A stretch of 64,000 bases of DNA from Poriferisodalis sp965208485 (GTDB taxonomy: Bacteria; Actinomycetota; Acidimicrobiia; Acidimicrobiales; Poriferisodalaceae). The stretch's first letter is position 1. Each line of letters starts with the position of its first letter. Positions 1 to 7,830 of this stretch are shown here, piece by piece. The notes beneath the pieces are model-generated. The model was not told the origin of the DNA, made no database searches, and saw only the letters and a list, made by a program, of their open reading frames with translations. The DNA lies in contig NZ_OZ242344.1 of NCBI RefSeq assembly GCF_965208485.1, positions 2,914,001 to 2,978,000 on the forward strand, read 5' to 3'. The translations under genes were made by a program, and so were the position numbers.

Positions 1-1005
1 CTGCTCGTTGATGTGCCCAGGAAGCGAGCCGGGACTGCGAATCTCGACGCGGTCGTCCCACACGGTGACATCGATGGTGGCGCCGGCCAAGCCGTAGTCG
101 CGGTGCGCTAGCGCGTTCAGCAGGGCTTCACGGAGAACCGGTACCGGATACTCGGGAATCGCCTCGCGAAAGAGCCCCGAAACGACCTCGAAGCTCTTGG
201 TGTGGCTATCGACGAATTCAAGACAGCACTCCAGCACCGCCGCGAGAGGACCGGCACAAGACTCGCGGTCGACTATGGGGCCAAGATCTGGACCGATGCC
301 GTCGCGGCGAATGAGCTGCGCCTCCGCGCCTGGAACGAAGCGACGCGGATCGCGTGCAAACAGCACTGCCCCAGCAACCAGCACAGTCGCGCCTGCGATG
401 CCGTCGGAAGCCTCAGCAACGTTGAGATCGACAAGCGCTCGCCCCAGATCGGCAACCTCGATCTCGCTGCGGCCCTGGCGGGCGAGAGCACCGTTGACGA
501 CGCCCAGGTCGAAGGCTTCAGGATCGAACGCGCCGTCAATCGGGTTGGCCTCAGCAGAGGCGCGCTGTCGCTCAGCCACGAATCGTCCCAGCTCATCACC
601 CTGCAACGGCATCGAGTCTCCGCCAACGCGGCGCAAAAGCCGTCCATTGGGGGTCGTCACGATTCGTCCATGAACCTCGGGCACGCTTACGACCACGATG
701 TCGCGCCCGTCCACTTCGACAGGCTTCAGATCGACGACGACGTTGCACTCGTTGGCGTAGCGCGTGAGCCGATTTTGGTTGTTCTGCGTCAACGAGCATC
801 CGACAATCTCGCGGTCATCGCTGATGCCGCATACCAGGAGGCCGCCGTTCGTCATCGCCATGGCGGGAATCGCTGCGAGCAGGCTGTCAGCTATGCCGCG
901 CTTGAACTCCAGCGTCTCACGTTCGACCTCGCCGACAAGATTCCAGAACTGCGACGCGGACATGCGCTCGGGCAGGTCATCCAGACTGAGCTGTGAACGA
1001 GACAC
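1..1005 (-). CDS. AlbA_2 / RecG-like putative DNA-binding regulator (partial, C-terminus outside window)
   Basis: The minus strand is open from a GTG at 1005 to the window edge (335 codons, no stop). The N-terminal part carries the Schlafen AlbA_2 signature: ETLEFKRG near residue 30, followed by MTNGGLLVCGI near residue 51. The last third carries the RecG-like C-terminal ATPase fold, REALLNALAHRDY, with the N and HRDY of a GHKL nucleotide site. Proteins of this architecture (COG2865) are usually transcriptional regulators, often in accessory or toxin-antitoxin settings. ATG 963 (MSASQFW) is an alternative start, and neither start has a clear Shine-Dalgarno sequence. The repeats just upstream (1023-1196) could be its own operator, which is inference. 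The DNA or ligand it recognises cannot be read from the sequence. Confidence 0.8.
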   Translation of the reverse strand, partial: MSRSQLSLDDLPERMSASQFWNLVGEVERETLEFKRGIADSLLAAIPAMAMTNGGLLVCGISDDREIVGCSLTQNNQNRLTRYANECNVVVDLKPVEVDGRDIVVVSVPEVHGRIVTTPNGRLLRRVGGDSMPLQGDELGRFVAERQRASAEANPIDGAFDPEAFDLGVVNGALARQGRSEIEVADLGRALVDLNVAEASDGIAGATVLVAGAVLFARDPRRFVPGAEAQLIRRDGIGPDLGPIVDRESCAGPLAAVLECCLEFVDSHTKSFEVVSGLFREAIPEYPVPVLREALLNALAHRDYGLAGATIDVTVWDDRVEIRSPGSLPGHINEQ

Positions 1006-1022
1006 ACCGCGAAGGCTAGTAG

Positions 1023-1196
1023 AAGATATTGAAATCTTGAGCGATAAATGCGGAAGGTCGTGATTTTTGCAGGAAAATATTCAAATCTTGCTGGCTGTGT
1101 TGCGGAGCAGGTGAGAGTTTTGGGCTGAAGATTTGACGATCTTGCAGTGAGAGTGAGAATGAGGACGATTTGCGAGAGAAGATATTCAAATCTTGG
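1023..1196. repeat. Four iterated AAGAT-n6-ATCTT elements upstream of the AlbA_2 gene
   Basis: Four related 16-18 bp elements lie at 1023-1038, 1074-1089, 1128-1144 and 1179-1196. Three read AARATATTSAAATCTT and the one at 1128 is AAGATTTGACGATCTT. Each is an imperfect inverted repeat with AAGAT/ATCTT arms. The starts are 51, 54 and 51 bp apart, close to five helical turns, in a 259-bp gap between the AlbA_2 gene and acs. This suggests a cooperative operator, probably for the neighbouring regulator (inference). Confidence 0.6.
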
Positions 1197-1264
1197 CCGA
1201 GGGATTCGAGAACTGCGATTCTCGCGAGGCAGTTGTCGAGTCTCGGCCGATTCGCGAGTTGAGC

Positions 1265-3268
1265 TCAATCCTCGCTGGGGGCCTCGGCGGCCCGGGTGCG
1301 GATTTCCTCCACGACGCCGGCATCGGCAAGCGTGGTGGTGTCGCCGAGCTGGCGACCCTCGGCCACGTCTCGCAGCAGCCGCCGCATGATCTTGCCCGAG
1401 CGGGTCTTGGGCAGATCCGGCACCAGCACCACCGCCTTGGGCCTGGCGATCGCTCCCAGCTTGGCGGACACGTGCTGGCGCACTTCCTCCCGCAGCTCGT
1501 CGGTGGCATCGTGGCCGCCGCGCAGGATCACATAGCCCACGATGGCTTGACCGGTGGTGGCGTCGGTGGCACCCACGACAGCGGCTTCGGCAACGGACGG
1601 GTGATCCACCAGCGCCGACTCCACCTCGGTGGTGGAGATGCGGTGGCCCGACACGTTCATCACGTCGTCGACCCGGCCGAGCAGCCACAGGTAGCCGTCA
1701 TCGTCGATCTTGGCGCCGTCGCCGGCGAAGTAGCGGCCCTCATAGGTGCTCCAGTAGGTCTCGCGGTAGCGCTCGGGGTCGCCCCAGATGCCGCGCAGCA
1801 TCGACGGCCACGGCTCGGTGACGGTCAGGTAGCCGCCGCCGCGCTCGACCGGGTTGCCGGCGTCGTCCACCAGCTCGACGGATATGCCCGGGAGCGCATG
1901 GGTGGCCGAGCCCGGCTTGGTCGTAGTGACGCCGGGAAGCGGGGTGATCATGTGGCCGCCGGTCTCGGTCTGCCACCACGTGTCCACGATGGGGCAGGTG
2001 CCGCCGCCGATGTGGGTGTGGTACCACATCCAGGCCTCGGGGTTGATCGGCTCTCCGACCGTGCCCAGCACCCGCAGGCTGGACAGGTCGTGCTGCTCGG
2101 TTTCGACCGCCCCCCATTTCATGAACGTGCGGATGGCCGTGGGCGCCGTGTACAGCTGCGTCACGCCGTAGCGCTCGATGATGTCCCACAGCCGATCCTT
2201 GGGCCACGCTGCCCGGTCGCCGTCGCGGAACTCGGGACGGGGCGTGTCGGGCGTGCCTTCGTACATGACCGAGGAGGCACCGTTGGCAAGCGGCCCGTAC
2301 ACGATGTAGCTGTGGCCGGTGACCCAGCCGATGTCGGCGGCGCACCAGTACACGTCGACATCGGGCTTGAGATCGAACACATAGCGGTGCGTGAACGCCA
2401 CCTGGGTGAGGTAGCCGCCGGTGGTGTGCATGATGCCCTTGGGCTTGGCCGTGGTGCCCGAGGTGTACAGCAGGTACAGCAGATCCTCCGAGTCCATGTG
2501 CTCGGGCGGGCAGTCGGCTGAGGCGCCGTTCATCAGGTCGTGGTACCAGTGATCGACGCTGTCGTTCCAGGACGTGTCCTGGCCGGTGCGGCGCACCACC
2601 ACCACGTTCTCGATGGTGGTGGTGGCCTCGACCGCGGCGTCGGCGGTGTCCTTCAACCCGAACGGCTCGCCGCGTCGGTAGCCGCCGTCGGCGGTGATGA
2701 GCAGCTTGGCGGAGGCGTCGTCGATGCGGTCTGACAGCGAGTCGGCCGAGAAGCCTCCGAACACCACCGAGTGAGCTGCGCCGATGCGGGCGCAGGCCAG
2801 CATGGCGACCGGCAGCTCGGGGATCATCGGCATGTAGATGCACACCCGGTCGCCCCGCTCGACACCGAGGCGCTTGAGCACGTTGGCGAACCTGCACACC
2901 TCGTCGAGCAGGTCGGCGTAGGTGATCGTGCGGGTATCACCCGGTTCGCCCTCCCACCAGTAGGCCACCTTGTCGCCACGGCCTGCCTCGACATGGCGGT
3001 CGAGGCAGTTATACGACACGTTGAGCGTGCCGCCCAAGAACCACTTGGCGAACGGCAGGTCCCACTCGAGCACCGTGTGGAAGTCGGTGAACCACGACAC
3101 GTGCTCGCGGGCTTGGCGGGTCCAGAACGCCAGCCGATCCGCAGCGGCCTCGTCGTACAGCGACCGGTCGGCGGCGAGCGCAGCAGAGCGGAACCCCGCC
3201 GCGGGCTCGAACACACGGTCCTCGACGTAGTAGTCCTCGATCGTCGCTTCGGTCGATGCGTCAGCCAT
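1265..3268 (-). CDS. acs: Acetyl-CoA synthetase (AMP-forming)
   Basis: Activates acetate to acetyl-CoA through acetyl-AMP in the cytoplasm. The 667 residues match the usual Acs length of about 650. The N-terminal ACS domain includes KWFLGGTLNVSYNCLDRH near 75-92. The phosphate-binding loop is YTSGTTAKPKG at 268-278, WWQTETGG at 431-438 and the hinge GRVDDVMNVSGHR at 531-543. The catalytic, acetylatable lysine is K626 in TRSGKIMRR. The P-loop has Ala where most Acs proteins have Gly (TSGSTGKPKG), a mild oddity. The frame extends upstream to 3367, but homology starts soon after the ATG at 3268 and the upstream 33 codons look non-coding. Monocistronic, with the operator-like repeats past its 3' end. 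Confidence 0.95.
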   Translation of the reverse strand: MADASTEATIEDYYVEDRVFEPAAGFRSAALAADRSLYDEAAADRLAFWTRQAREHVSWFTDFHTVLEWDLPFAKWFLGGTLNVSYNCLDRHVEAGRGDKVAYWWEGEPGDTRTITYADLLDEVCRFANVLKRLGVERGDRVCIYMPMIPELPVAMLACARIGAAHSVVFGGFSADSLSDRIDDASAKLLITADGGYRRGEPFGLKDTADAAVEATTTIENVVVVRRTGQDTSWNDSVDHWYHDLMNGASADCPPEHMDSEDLLYLLYTSGTTAKPKGIMHTTGGYLTQVAFTHRYVFDLKPDVDVYWCAADIGWVTGHSYIVYGPLANGASSVMYEGTPDTPRPEFRDGDRAAWPKDRLWDIIERYGVTQLYTAPTAIRTFMKWGAVETEQHDLSSLRVLGTVGEPINPEAWMWYHTHIGGGTCPIVDTWWQTETGGHMITPLPGVTTTKPGSATHALPGISVELVDDAGNPVERGGGYLTVTEPWPSMLRGIWGDPERYRETYWSTYEGRYFAGDGAKIDDDGYLWLLGRVDDVMNVSGHRISTTEVESALVDHPSVAEAAVVGATDATTGQAIVGYVILRGGHDATDELREEVRQHVSAKLGAIARPKAVVLVPDLPKTRSGKIMRRLLRDVAEGRQLGDTTTLADAGVVEEIRTRAAEAPSED

Positions 3269-3403
3269 CGCTGCCCCTGTCTCGTCGTGCTGATGCCAAG
3301 CAGGTCGGGTCGGCGACGTCCCTCTGCTCAGCCAATTTCGCAGGGTAGTTGGCTGCTGGCCGGCCACTCGCTGCGAGCGACGGCGCGACGGCGCAGGCGA
3401 GGC

Positions 3404-3720
3404 TCAGTCGCGCTGCGTGGTGGTGAGAGTGATCGTGAAGCCGGTCACTGGGGTGCCGTCGGTGTCTCGGAGGGCGTTGGCGGCTGCGGCGGGGAAGTAG
3501 CGGACGGTGGCGTCGCTGCCGGCGACGATGGCAGTGCCGAGCGTGATCGTGATCGTGATCGTGTTGCCGTCTACGACCACCCCGCTGGGGGACTGGCTGT
3601 TGACGGGGTTGCCATCGAACGCTGCTGCCGTCATGGGCAGCGCCAGCGTCACAGCGTCTTCGCTCACCGTGATACTGGTCGGCTTGTTGAACACGACGCT
3701 GCCGTGGAAGGTACGTACCA
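3404..3720 (-). pseudogene. Remnant of a secreted protein with a SwmB-like beta domain
   Basis: About 100 codons ending in TTTQRD and a stop at 3404 read as one complete beta-sandwich repeat: ITVSEDAVTLALP, SGVVVDGNTITITI, then FPAAAANALRDTDGTPV and FTITLTT. This resembles the SwmB/Big-type repeats of large bacterial surface proteins. No signal peptide or upstream domains remain. The frame runs into a 15-G homopolymer and then the left end of an ISL3 element. It is read as the C-terminal stump of a larger protein lost in a rearrangement. The domain is recognised by pattern only. Confidence 0.5.
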
Positions 3721-3786
3721 AGAACCAGCGCCGCTGTAGCCCTGCGGGGCCTCGAGAACCGGCTCGCGGACGGCGACGGCCGAATT

Positions 3787-3801
3787 GGGGGGGGGGGGGG
3801 G
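3787..3801. repeat. Poly-G tract of 15
   Basis: Fifteen consecutive G residues lie between the truncated beta-domain gene and the insertion sequence. A tract this long is rare even in high-GC genomes. It may be a slippage-prone site or an assembly or sequencing artefact. Confidence 0.9.
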
Positions 3802-3887
3802 TCGCTGTATCGACATCAGTGAGTCCACCTGCCCCAACGCAGATGACCTCACACACAAAAGAGCTGAGGCCAAAGTGTGCCAGAAGT

Positions 3888-5245
3888 GGCGCTTCGCGTT
3901 TTTGTGGGTTGAGGTGGTGCTGATGGTTTGTTGAGGTGGGTCGAGGCCCTGCTGGGGTCGGTGTTTGCAGACGCCGAGCCCCGGGGGGCCTCGATGGCGA
4001 GTGGTGTTGTGTCGGTGCGGTTGTGGCTGCGGCAGGTCAAGGCGCTCGGGGTGCTGGTCGACGTGCCCGGGGGGCTGGTGGTGGTGGTGTGCTCGACGGC
4101 GACGCGGCCGGTGTGCTCGGACTGCGGCGAGAGAAGCGGGCGGGTCCATGACCGGCGCGCCAAGAGGGTCCGGGACTGGGGGTCTCGGGCGGGCCGGCCA
4201 CGCTGGTGTGGGGCCGGCGGCGGATGGTGTGCGACGGCTGCGGGCGGCGGTTTGTGGAGGGTCATCGGGCGTTCGAGGGCTGTCTCACGGCTCGTCTGGC
4301 CCGCCGGGTCGTCGCCGGCGGCGGCGACATGTCCGTCCGGGCGGCGCCGCGGCGGGCGGCGGCGCGCCGTCATCGGGTGGGCTGGCACACGGCGATGGCG
4401 CTGGTGATCGCGTACGCGGGTCTGGTGGGGGATCATCGCCGCCGCCGCCGGTGCGGGGTGCTTTGGGTGGACGAGACCTCGATCCGCGAGCGGCGCCGGC
4501 ATGTGACGGTGCTCGTCAACGGCGACACCGCCAAGACCCTCGCCGTGGTGGCTCACCGCAGCGAGGCGGCCCTGTCGGGCTTCCCGGCCGCTCAGAGCCA
4601 CAGACGGCAAAAGGCGTCAAGGTCGTCGTGTCCGACGGGTCGGTGTCCTATGCGGCGGCGACCGCTAAACGGCTCGGCCACGCCCGCCGCGTCCCGGGGC
4701 CGATTCCACGTCGTCAGATGGCTCGCGGCCGCGCCCACCGCGGCGCGACGCGACGTCCAGCGCCGCCCGCAGGGCTCAAGACCCGCGTTCGACCCCGATG
4801 CGTTCCGGGCACGGTTCGCGCTCACCAAACGCCCCGACACCCTCGACGCCACAGAGCGCGCACGCCTCAATGGCCTGTTCACCGCTCATCCTCGGCTCAA
4901 GACAGCCTGGGACACGCTCAGCGAGCAGCACCAGCTCCACCCCGCCAAAGACCGCGAAGGCGCCCTCGAAACCCTCCACCGGTTCGCCGACATCCACAGC
5001 AGCGGCCACACACCCGAGCTCAACAGCACCGTCGACACCTTCCTCGCACGGCACACCCAGATCCTCGACCGGCACCACACCAGACGGCCCAGCAACGAAC
5101 CCATCGAAGACACCAACAACCTCCACCCGAGTCCTGCGACGCAAAGCCCACAGCTCCACCAACCACACCAACTCCGAAACCCGCGACATCCTCATCACCC
5201 AACCTGACCCCAGCAACCCCAATCCCACAAAAACGCGAAGGCTCC
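3888..5245 (+). mobile_element. ISL3-family insertion sequence, decayed
   Basis: About 1.36 kb bounded by terminal inverted repeats. CTTCGCGTTTTTGTGGG at 3892-3908 is the exact reverse complement of 5224-5240 (17 of 17). The outer bases GGCG on the left and GGAGC on the right differ by one insertion. Length, GG-starting ends and the enclosed transposase fit ISL3. The flanking octamers CCAGAAGT and GATTTCTC do not match, so no 8-bp target duplication survives. One side has probably been rearranged, consistent with truncated genes on both flanks. Confidence 0.85.
3928..5208 (+). pseudogene. ISL3-family transposase with several frameshifts
   Basis: Pieces of one transposase appear in three frames in the right order. 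The N-terminal zinc-finger region is in one frame (LRWVEALLGSVF, then CSDCGERSGRVHDRR near 4114-4160). The frame then shifts to MVCDGCGRRFVEGHR and the catalytic-core segment VLWVDETSIRERR near 4458-4500. KVVVSDGSVSYAAATAKRLGHA is readable only in another frame near 4615-4685. FHVVRWLAAA and the long helical insertion return to the second frame. RVLRRKAHSSTNHTN and RDILIT close the protein in a third frame near 5131-5202. At least three shifts make it inactive. The shift positions are estimates. Confidence 0.85.
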
Positions 5246-5395
5246 GATTTCTCCGAGCCGGTCAGGGCGCTCGTGGACGCGACGATCTCGGTGATCGGCG
5301 AGGCGATCAAGCGAACCGTCATCAGCGGCTCGTCGCTGCGACCGCTGGCTGCGGCAGTGTGAAGCAGTCCGCTTCCGCTCAGCTGCCGCTTCAGG

Positions 5396-5560
5396 TCAAC
5401 TGACCGGGTCGAACCATTCCAGCCCTTCGAATCGGGAGAAGCCGGCGGCGGTGGCGATGCTCGCTCCGTTGGTGAGCGCGGTTGCGGCAAGCCAGGTGTC
5501 GGGCACCAGGTTGCCTCGCAGCAGCCGATCCGCCTCGGTGAATGCTGCGAATTGCTGCCA
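5396..5560 (-). pseudogene. C-terminal remnant of a PIN-domain (VapC) toxin
   Basis: About 54 codons ending with the stop at 5396 match the end of a PIN nuclease: RGNLVPDTWLAATAL carries the late conserved Asp, and ATAAGFSRFEGLEWFDP is the usual last strand. The first half of the domain, with the D and E metal ligands, is absent: reading upstream gives no PIN-like sequence and no antitoxin gene. It lies about 150 bp from the right end of the insertion sequence and is probably collateral damage from the same rearrangement. Confidence 0.65.
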
Positions 5561-5666
5561 GGCCGCCGCAGTGGCGCGGCGCGTCCGATTCGCCCAGCAC
5601 GCGGCGGGCGGCCCATCGCACTGCCACGCCGACCGCGAGCCGTCCCACAGTCGGAACGCTCCGGCT

Positions 5667-5687
5667 CGGACATCGGACATCGGACAT
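5667..5687. repeat. Three 7-bp tandem repeats before cbiZ
   Basis: CGGACAT is repeated three times without spacer, ending 16 bp before the cbiZ start codon. It may be simple slippage. No function is inferred. Confidence 0.85.
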
Positions 5688-5703
5688 CGGTAGCGTCCGG
5701 CCG

Positions 5704-6402
5704 ATGAGCGCTGCTGTGGAGCCAGCCCTGGTGACGGCTCCCCACAGCGCCTTGGTCTGGCGATTCGATCAGCCCATTGAGCTGATCTCGTCGGCGGCAG
5801 TGGGCGGCGGCATCGGTCGGGTCGATTGGATCGTGAACGTTGGCGTCGGCAGCGGTTACGCCCGGATCGATCTGGATGCACATGCTGCTGAAGTCGCGGC
5901 CGAGCTGAGCCTGCGCGGCAATGGAACTGCGCTGTTCACGGCGGTGGATGCGGAGCGCTGTGCGACGGCCGAGTGCGACGGCGTGGTGGTGCATGCCACG
6001 GTGGGTGTGTCGAAGCCGACATGGGCTGCCGAGGCGGGCTTTCCTGTCACAGCCCCCGGCGAGACTCTCGGCCTTGACCGTCCGGCTTCCCATCTTGCGG
6101 GGGGTGATAGCACCGACGAACACAACATCGGGACGATCAACATCGTGGCGCAGCTGCCTGTCGGACTCGAGCCGGGCGCCGCAGTCAACGCCGTGATGAC
6201 GATCACCGAAGCCAAGACCCAGGCGCTGGCTGAGTGCGGGATCGCCGGCACGGGCACCGCGACGGATGCGGTGGTGGTGGCGTGGCCTGCGGACGGGCAT
6301 CGGGAGCGCTTTGGCGGACCTCGCTCGGAGTGGGGGCAGCGGCTCGCTGTGGCCGCGCATGCGGCGGTGCGCGACGGCCTGACGGTACGTGACGGCGCTT
6401 GA
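5704..6402 (+). CDS. cbiZ: Adenosylcobinamide amidohydrolase
   Basis: CbiZ removes the aminopropanol side chain of adenosylcobinamide to give adenosylcobyric acid, allowing salvage of incomplete corrinoids. The 232-residue protein has the family core GTINIVAQLPVGLEPGAAVN near 145-165, then TITEAKTQAL and GTGTATDAVVVA near 190-202. Start ATG 5704 follows the 7-bp repeats; no strong Shine-Dalgarno sequence is visible. The next gene on this strand is cbiB, which remakes the side chain with the cell's own aminoalcohol, so the pair forms a remodelling step. The stop lies inside a 10-bp triplet repeat. No cobalamin riboswitch is seen upstream. Confidence 0.9.
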   Translation: MSAAVEPALVTAPHSALVWRFDQPIELISSAAVGGGIGRVDWIVNVGVGSGYARIDLDAHAAEVAAELSLRGNGTALFTAVDAERCATAECDGVVVHATVGVSKPTWAAEAGFPVTAPGETLGLDRPASHLAGGDSTDEHNIGTINIVAQLPVGLEPGAAVNAVMTITEAKTQALAECGIAGTGTATDAVVVAWPADGHRERFGGPRSEWGQRLAVAAHAAVRDGLTVRDGA

Positions 6403-6420
6403 CGGCGCTTGACGGCGCTT
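6391..6420. repeat. Three 10-bp tandem repeats spanning the cbiZ stop
   Basis: GACGGCGCTT occurs three times in a row. The cbiZ stop codon is formed at the boundary of the first and second units. The following 100 bp hold two imperfect copies of a segment ending GGGACAGCCGTG (around 6427-6470 and 6477-6520), the second overlapping the annotated cbiB start. This suggests local slippage in the spacer. Confidence 0.85.
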
Positions 6421-6481
6421 GATCTGATCACGTGACAACATCGCTCGGGTTCAGTGGGACAGCCGTGGCCAAGCCGATCAC

Positions 6482-7534
6482 ATGACCACACCACCCGAAC
6501 CCAACGGGACAGCCGTGCCTGGCTCGGCGCGGCGACGTCGCCGGGACGGTGTCTCACGCATTGGGCTCGTCAGGCAGAGTCACCGAGCTGGCGCGGCATG
6601 CGGCACCGCTCGCAGTGGGCTCGCTCGTCGTGCGGGCGGTGCAGCTCTGGGGTTGCTGGTGGACCGAGTGGCGGGAGAGCCGCCGGGACCGGTGCATCCC
6701 GTCGCAGCCTTCGGGAAGCTGATGACGCGCGTCGAGCGGCTGCTATGGGCAGATCGGCGATCGCACGGCTTGATCTACGCAACGATCGGTGTGGCCATCG
6801 GCGCAGCCGCCGGGGCTCTCCAGCGCTCGACCTCCTCGGCGGTCGCACTGACCGCAGCCGGACGCGAGCTGCGGTTGGTGGCGATGGGAATTGCCGGCCT
6901 GCTCGAGGCGGGAGACATCGATGCGGCTCGTGCCGAGCTTCCCCGACTCGTGGGTCGTGACCCCAGCGAACTCGACGAGTCAGGGGTGGCAGCGGCCGTC
7001 ATCGAATCGGTCGCCGAGAACAGCGTTGACGCCGTGGTGGCGCCGGTGTTCTGGGCGATCGTGGCCGGGGCGCCAAGTGCAATGGCCTACCGGGCGGTCA
7101 ACACCATGGATGCAATGGTGGGACGCCGCGACGAGCGGTACCTCAACTTCGGATGGGCGGCAGCCCGGCTGGACGACATTGCCAACTATGTGCCAGCGCG
7201 GCTTTTCGCCGCCTTGGTGACAGTGCTGCGTCCGCGGCAGGCGCATGCCATCTGGACCGCGACCCGGCGCGATGCCGCCGCGCACCCCTCCCCCAACGCC
7301 GGCGTCGCCGAAGCTGCTGTGGCCGCCGCAGTTGGCCGGGAGCTGGGCGGGCCGCTGCGCTACGGCACTCGGCAGGAGCACCGGCCCCGGCTGGGCGAAG
7401 GCCCGCGGCCGGCGGCCAGCGACATCGAGACTGCGGTACGCCTCGCCTCGCAGGCCGAACTGCTGCTGGCAGCGGTAGCTGCGGCCACATGGCTCGTCGC
7501 TCGTCGCAGGCGAGCTCTCACGGATCGTTCCTGA
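6482..7534 (+). CDS. cbiB: Adenosylcobinamide-phosphate synthase
   Basis: CbiB/CobD attaches the aminopropanol (phosphate) arm to cobyric acid at the inner membrane. Family marks are DRVAGEPPGPVHPV near 62-75 (usual D-GDP-HPV), LPRLVGRDPSELDE near 155, the signature VIESVAENSVDAVVAPVFWA near 177-196 and AYRAVNTMDAMVG followed by NFGWAAARLDD. The ATG at 6482 gives a 350-residue protein with an Arg-rich leader of about 45 residues that homologues usually lack. A later TTG or GTG near 6650 could be the true start, so the 5' end is uncertain. Together with cbiZ it suggests salvage rather than full synthesis, because no other cob genes are in the window. Confidence 0.9.
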   Translation: MTTPPEPNGTAVPGSARRRRRDGVSRIGLVRQSHRAGAACGTARSGLARRAGGAALGLLVDRVAGEPPGPVHPVAAFGKLMTRVERLLWADRRSHGLIYATIGVAIGAAAGALQRSTSSAVALTAAGRELRLVAMGIAGLLEAGDIDAARAELPRLVGRDPSELDESGVAAAVIESVAENSVDAVVAPVFWAIVAGAPSAMAYRAVNTMDAMVGRRDERYLNFGWAAARLDDIANYVPARLFAALVTVLRPRQAHAIWTATRRDAAAHPSPNAGVAEAAVAAAVGRELGGPLRYGTRQEHRPRLGEGPRPAASDIETAVRLASQAELLLAAVAAATWLVARRRRALTDRS

Positions 7535-7830
7535 GCCAGGCTCCCACCTCCGTCTGTGCCGTCGAGGGGGCGACGACGCCGTTCGGAAGATCGCCGACGT
7601 TCGGCGGTGATGACCGAGCGCACGCATGAATCGCCCTGCTGGCCGAGTCGTTCAAGTCAGCCTGATCAAGCTGAGGCGGTGTTCTTGCCGGCGGCATGCA
7701 CTGCCAGCAGGTCCATTTCACACTCGGTTGGGTGTAGTTAAAAATATCTGAAAACATATGTCATATATTTGTAATAATCGAATCATCACATAGACGTTTT
7801 CGTGTGACACCCATTCAGTAGAGTGAACGT
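7535..7830. other. AT-rich intergenic region before the DUF222-HNH gene
   Basis: No gene is supported here. The right half (about 7735-7800) is strikingly AT-rich for this genome, with TTAAAAATATC and CATATGTCATATATTTG, and probably holds the promoter of the next gene. No clear -35/-10 pair or ribosome binding site could be fixed. Confidence 0.5.

Noticed and set aside
202..996. 264-codon plus-strand ORF
   Set aside because: Antisense to the AlbA_2 gene, whose protein motifs are clear; the plus reading is not protein-like.
5246..5362. Plus-strand peptide EPVRALVDATISVIGEAI after the insertion sequence
   Set aside because: Reads smoothly but has no start, no ribosome site and no recognised family. 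May be chance.
5560..6520. Possible cobalamin riboswitch near cbiZ/cbiB
   Set aside because: No B12-box sequence or long paired leader could be found; only short repeats are present.
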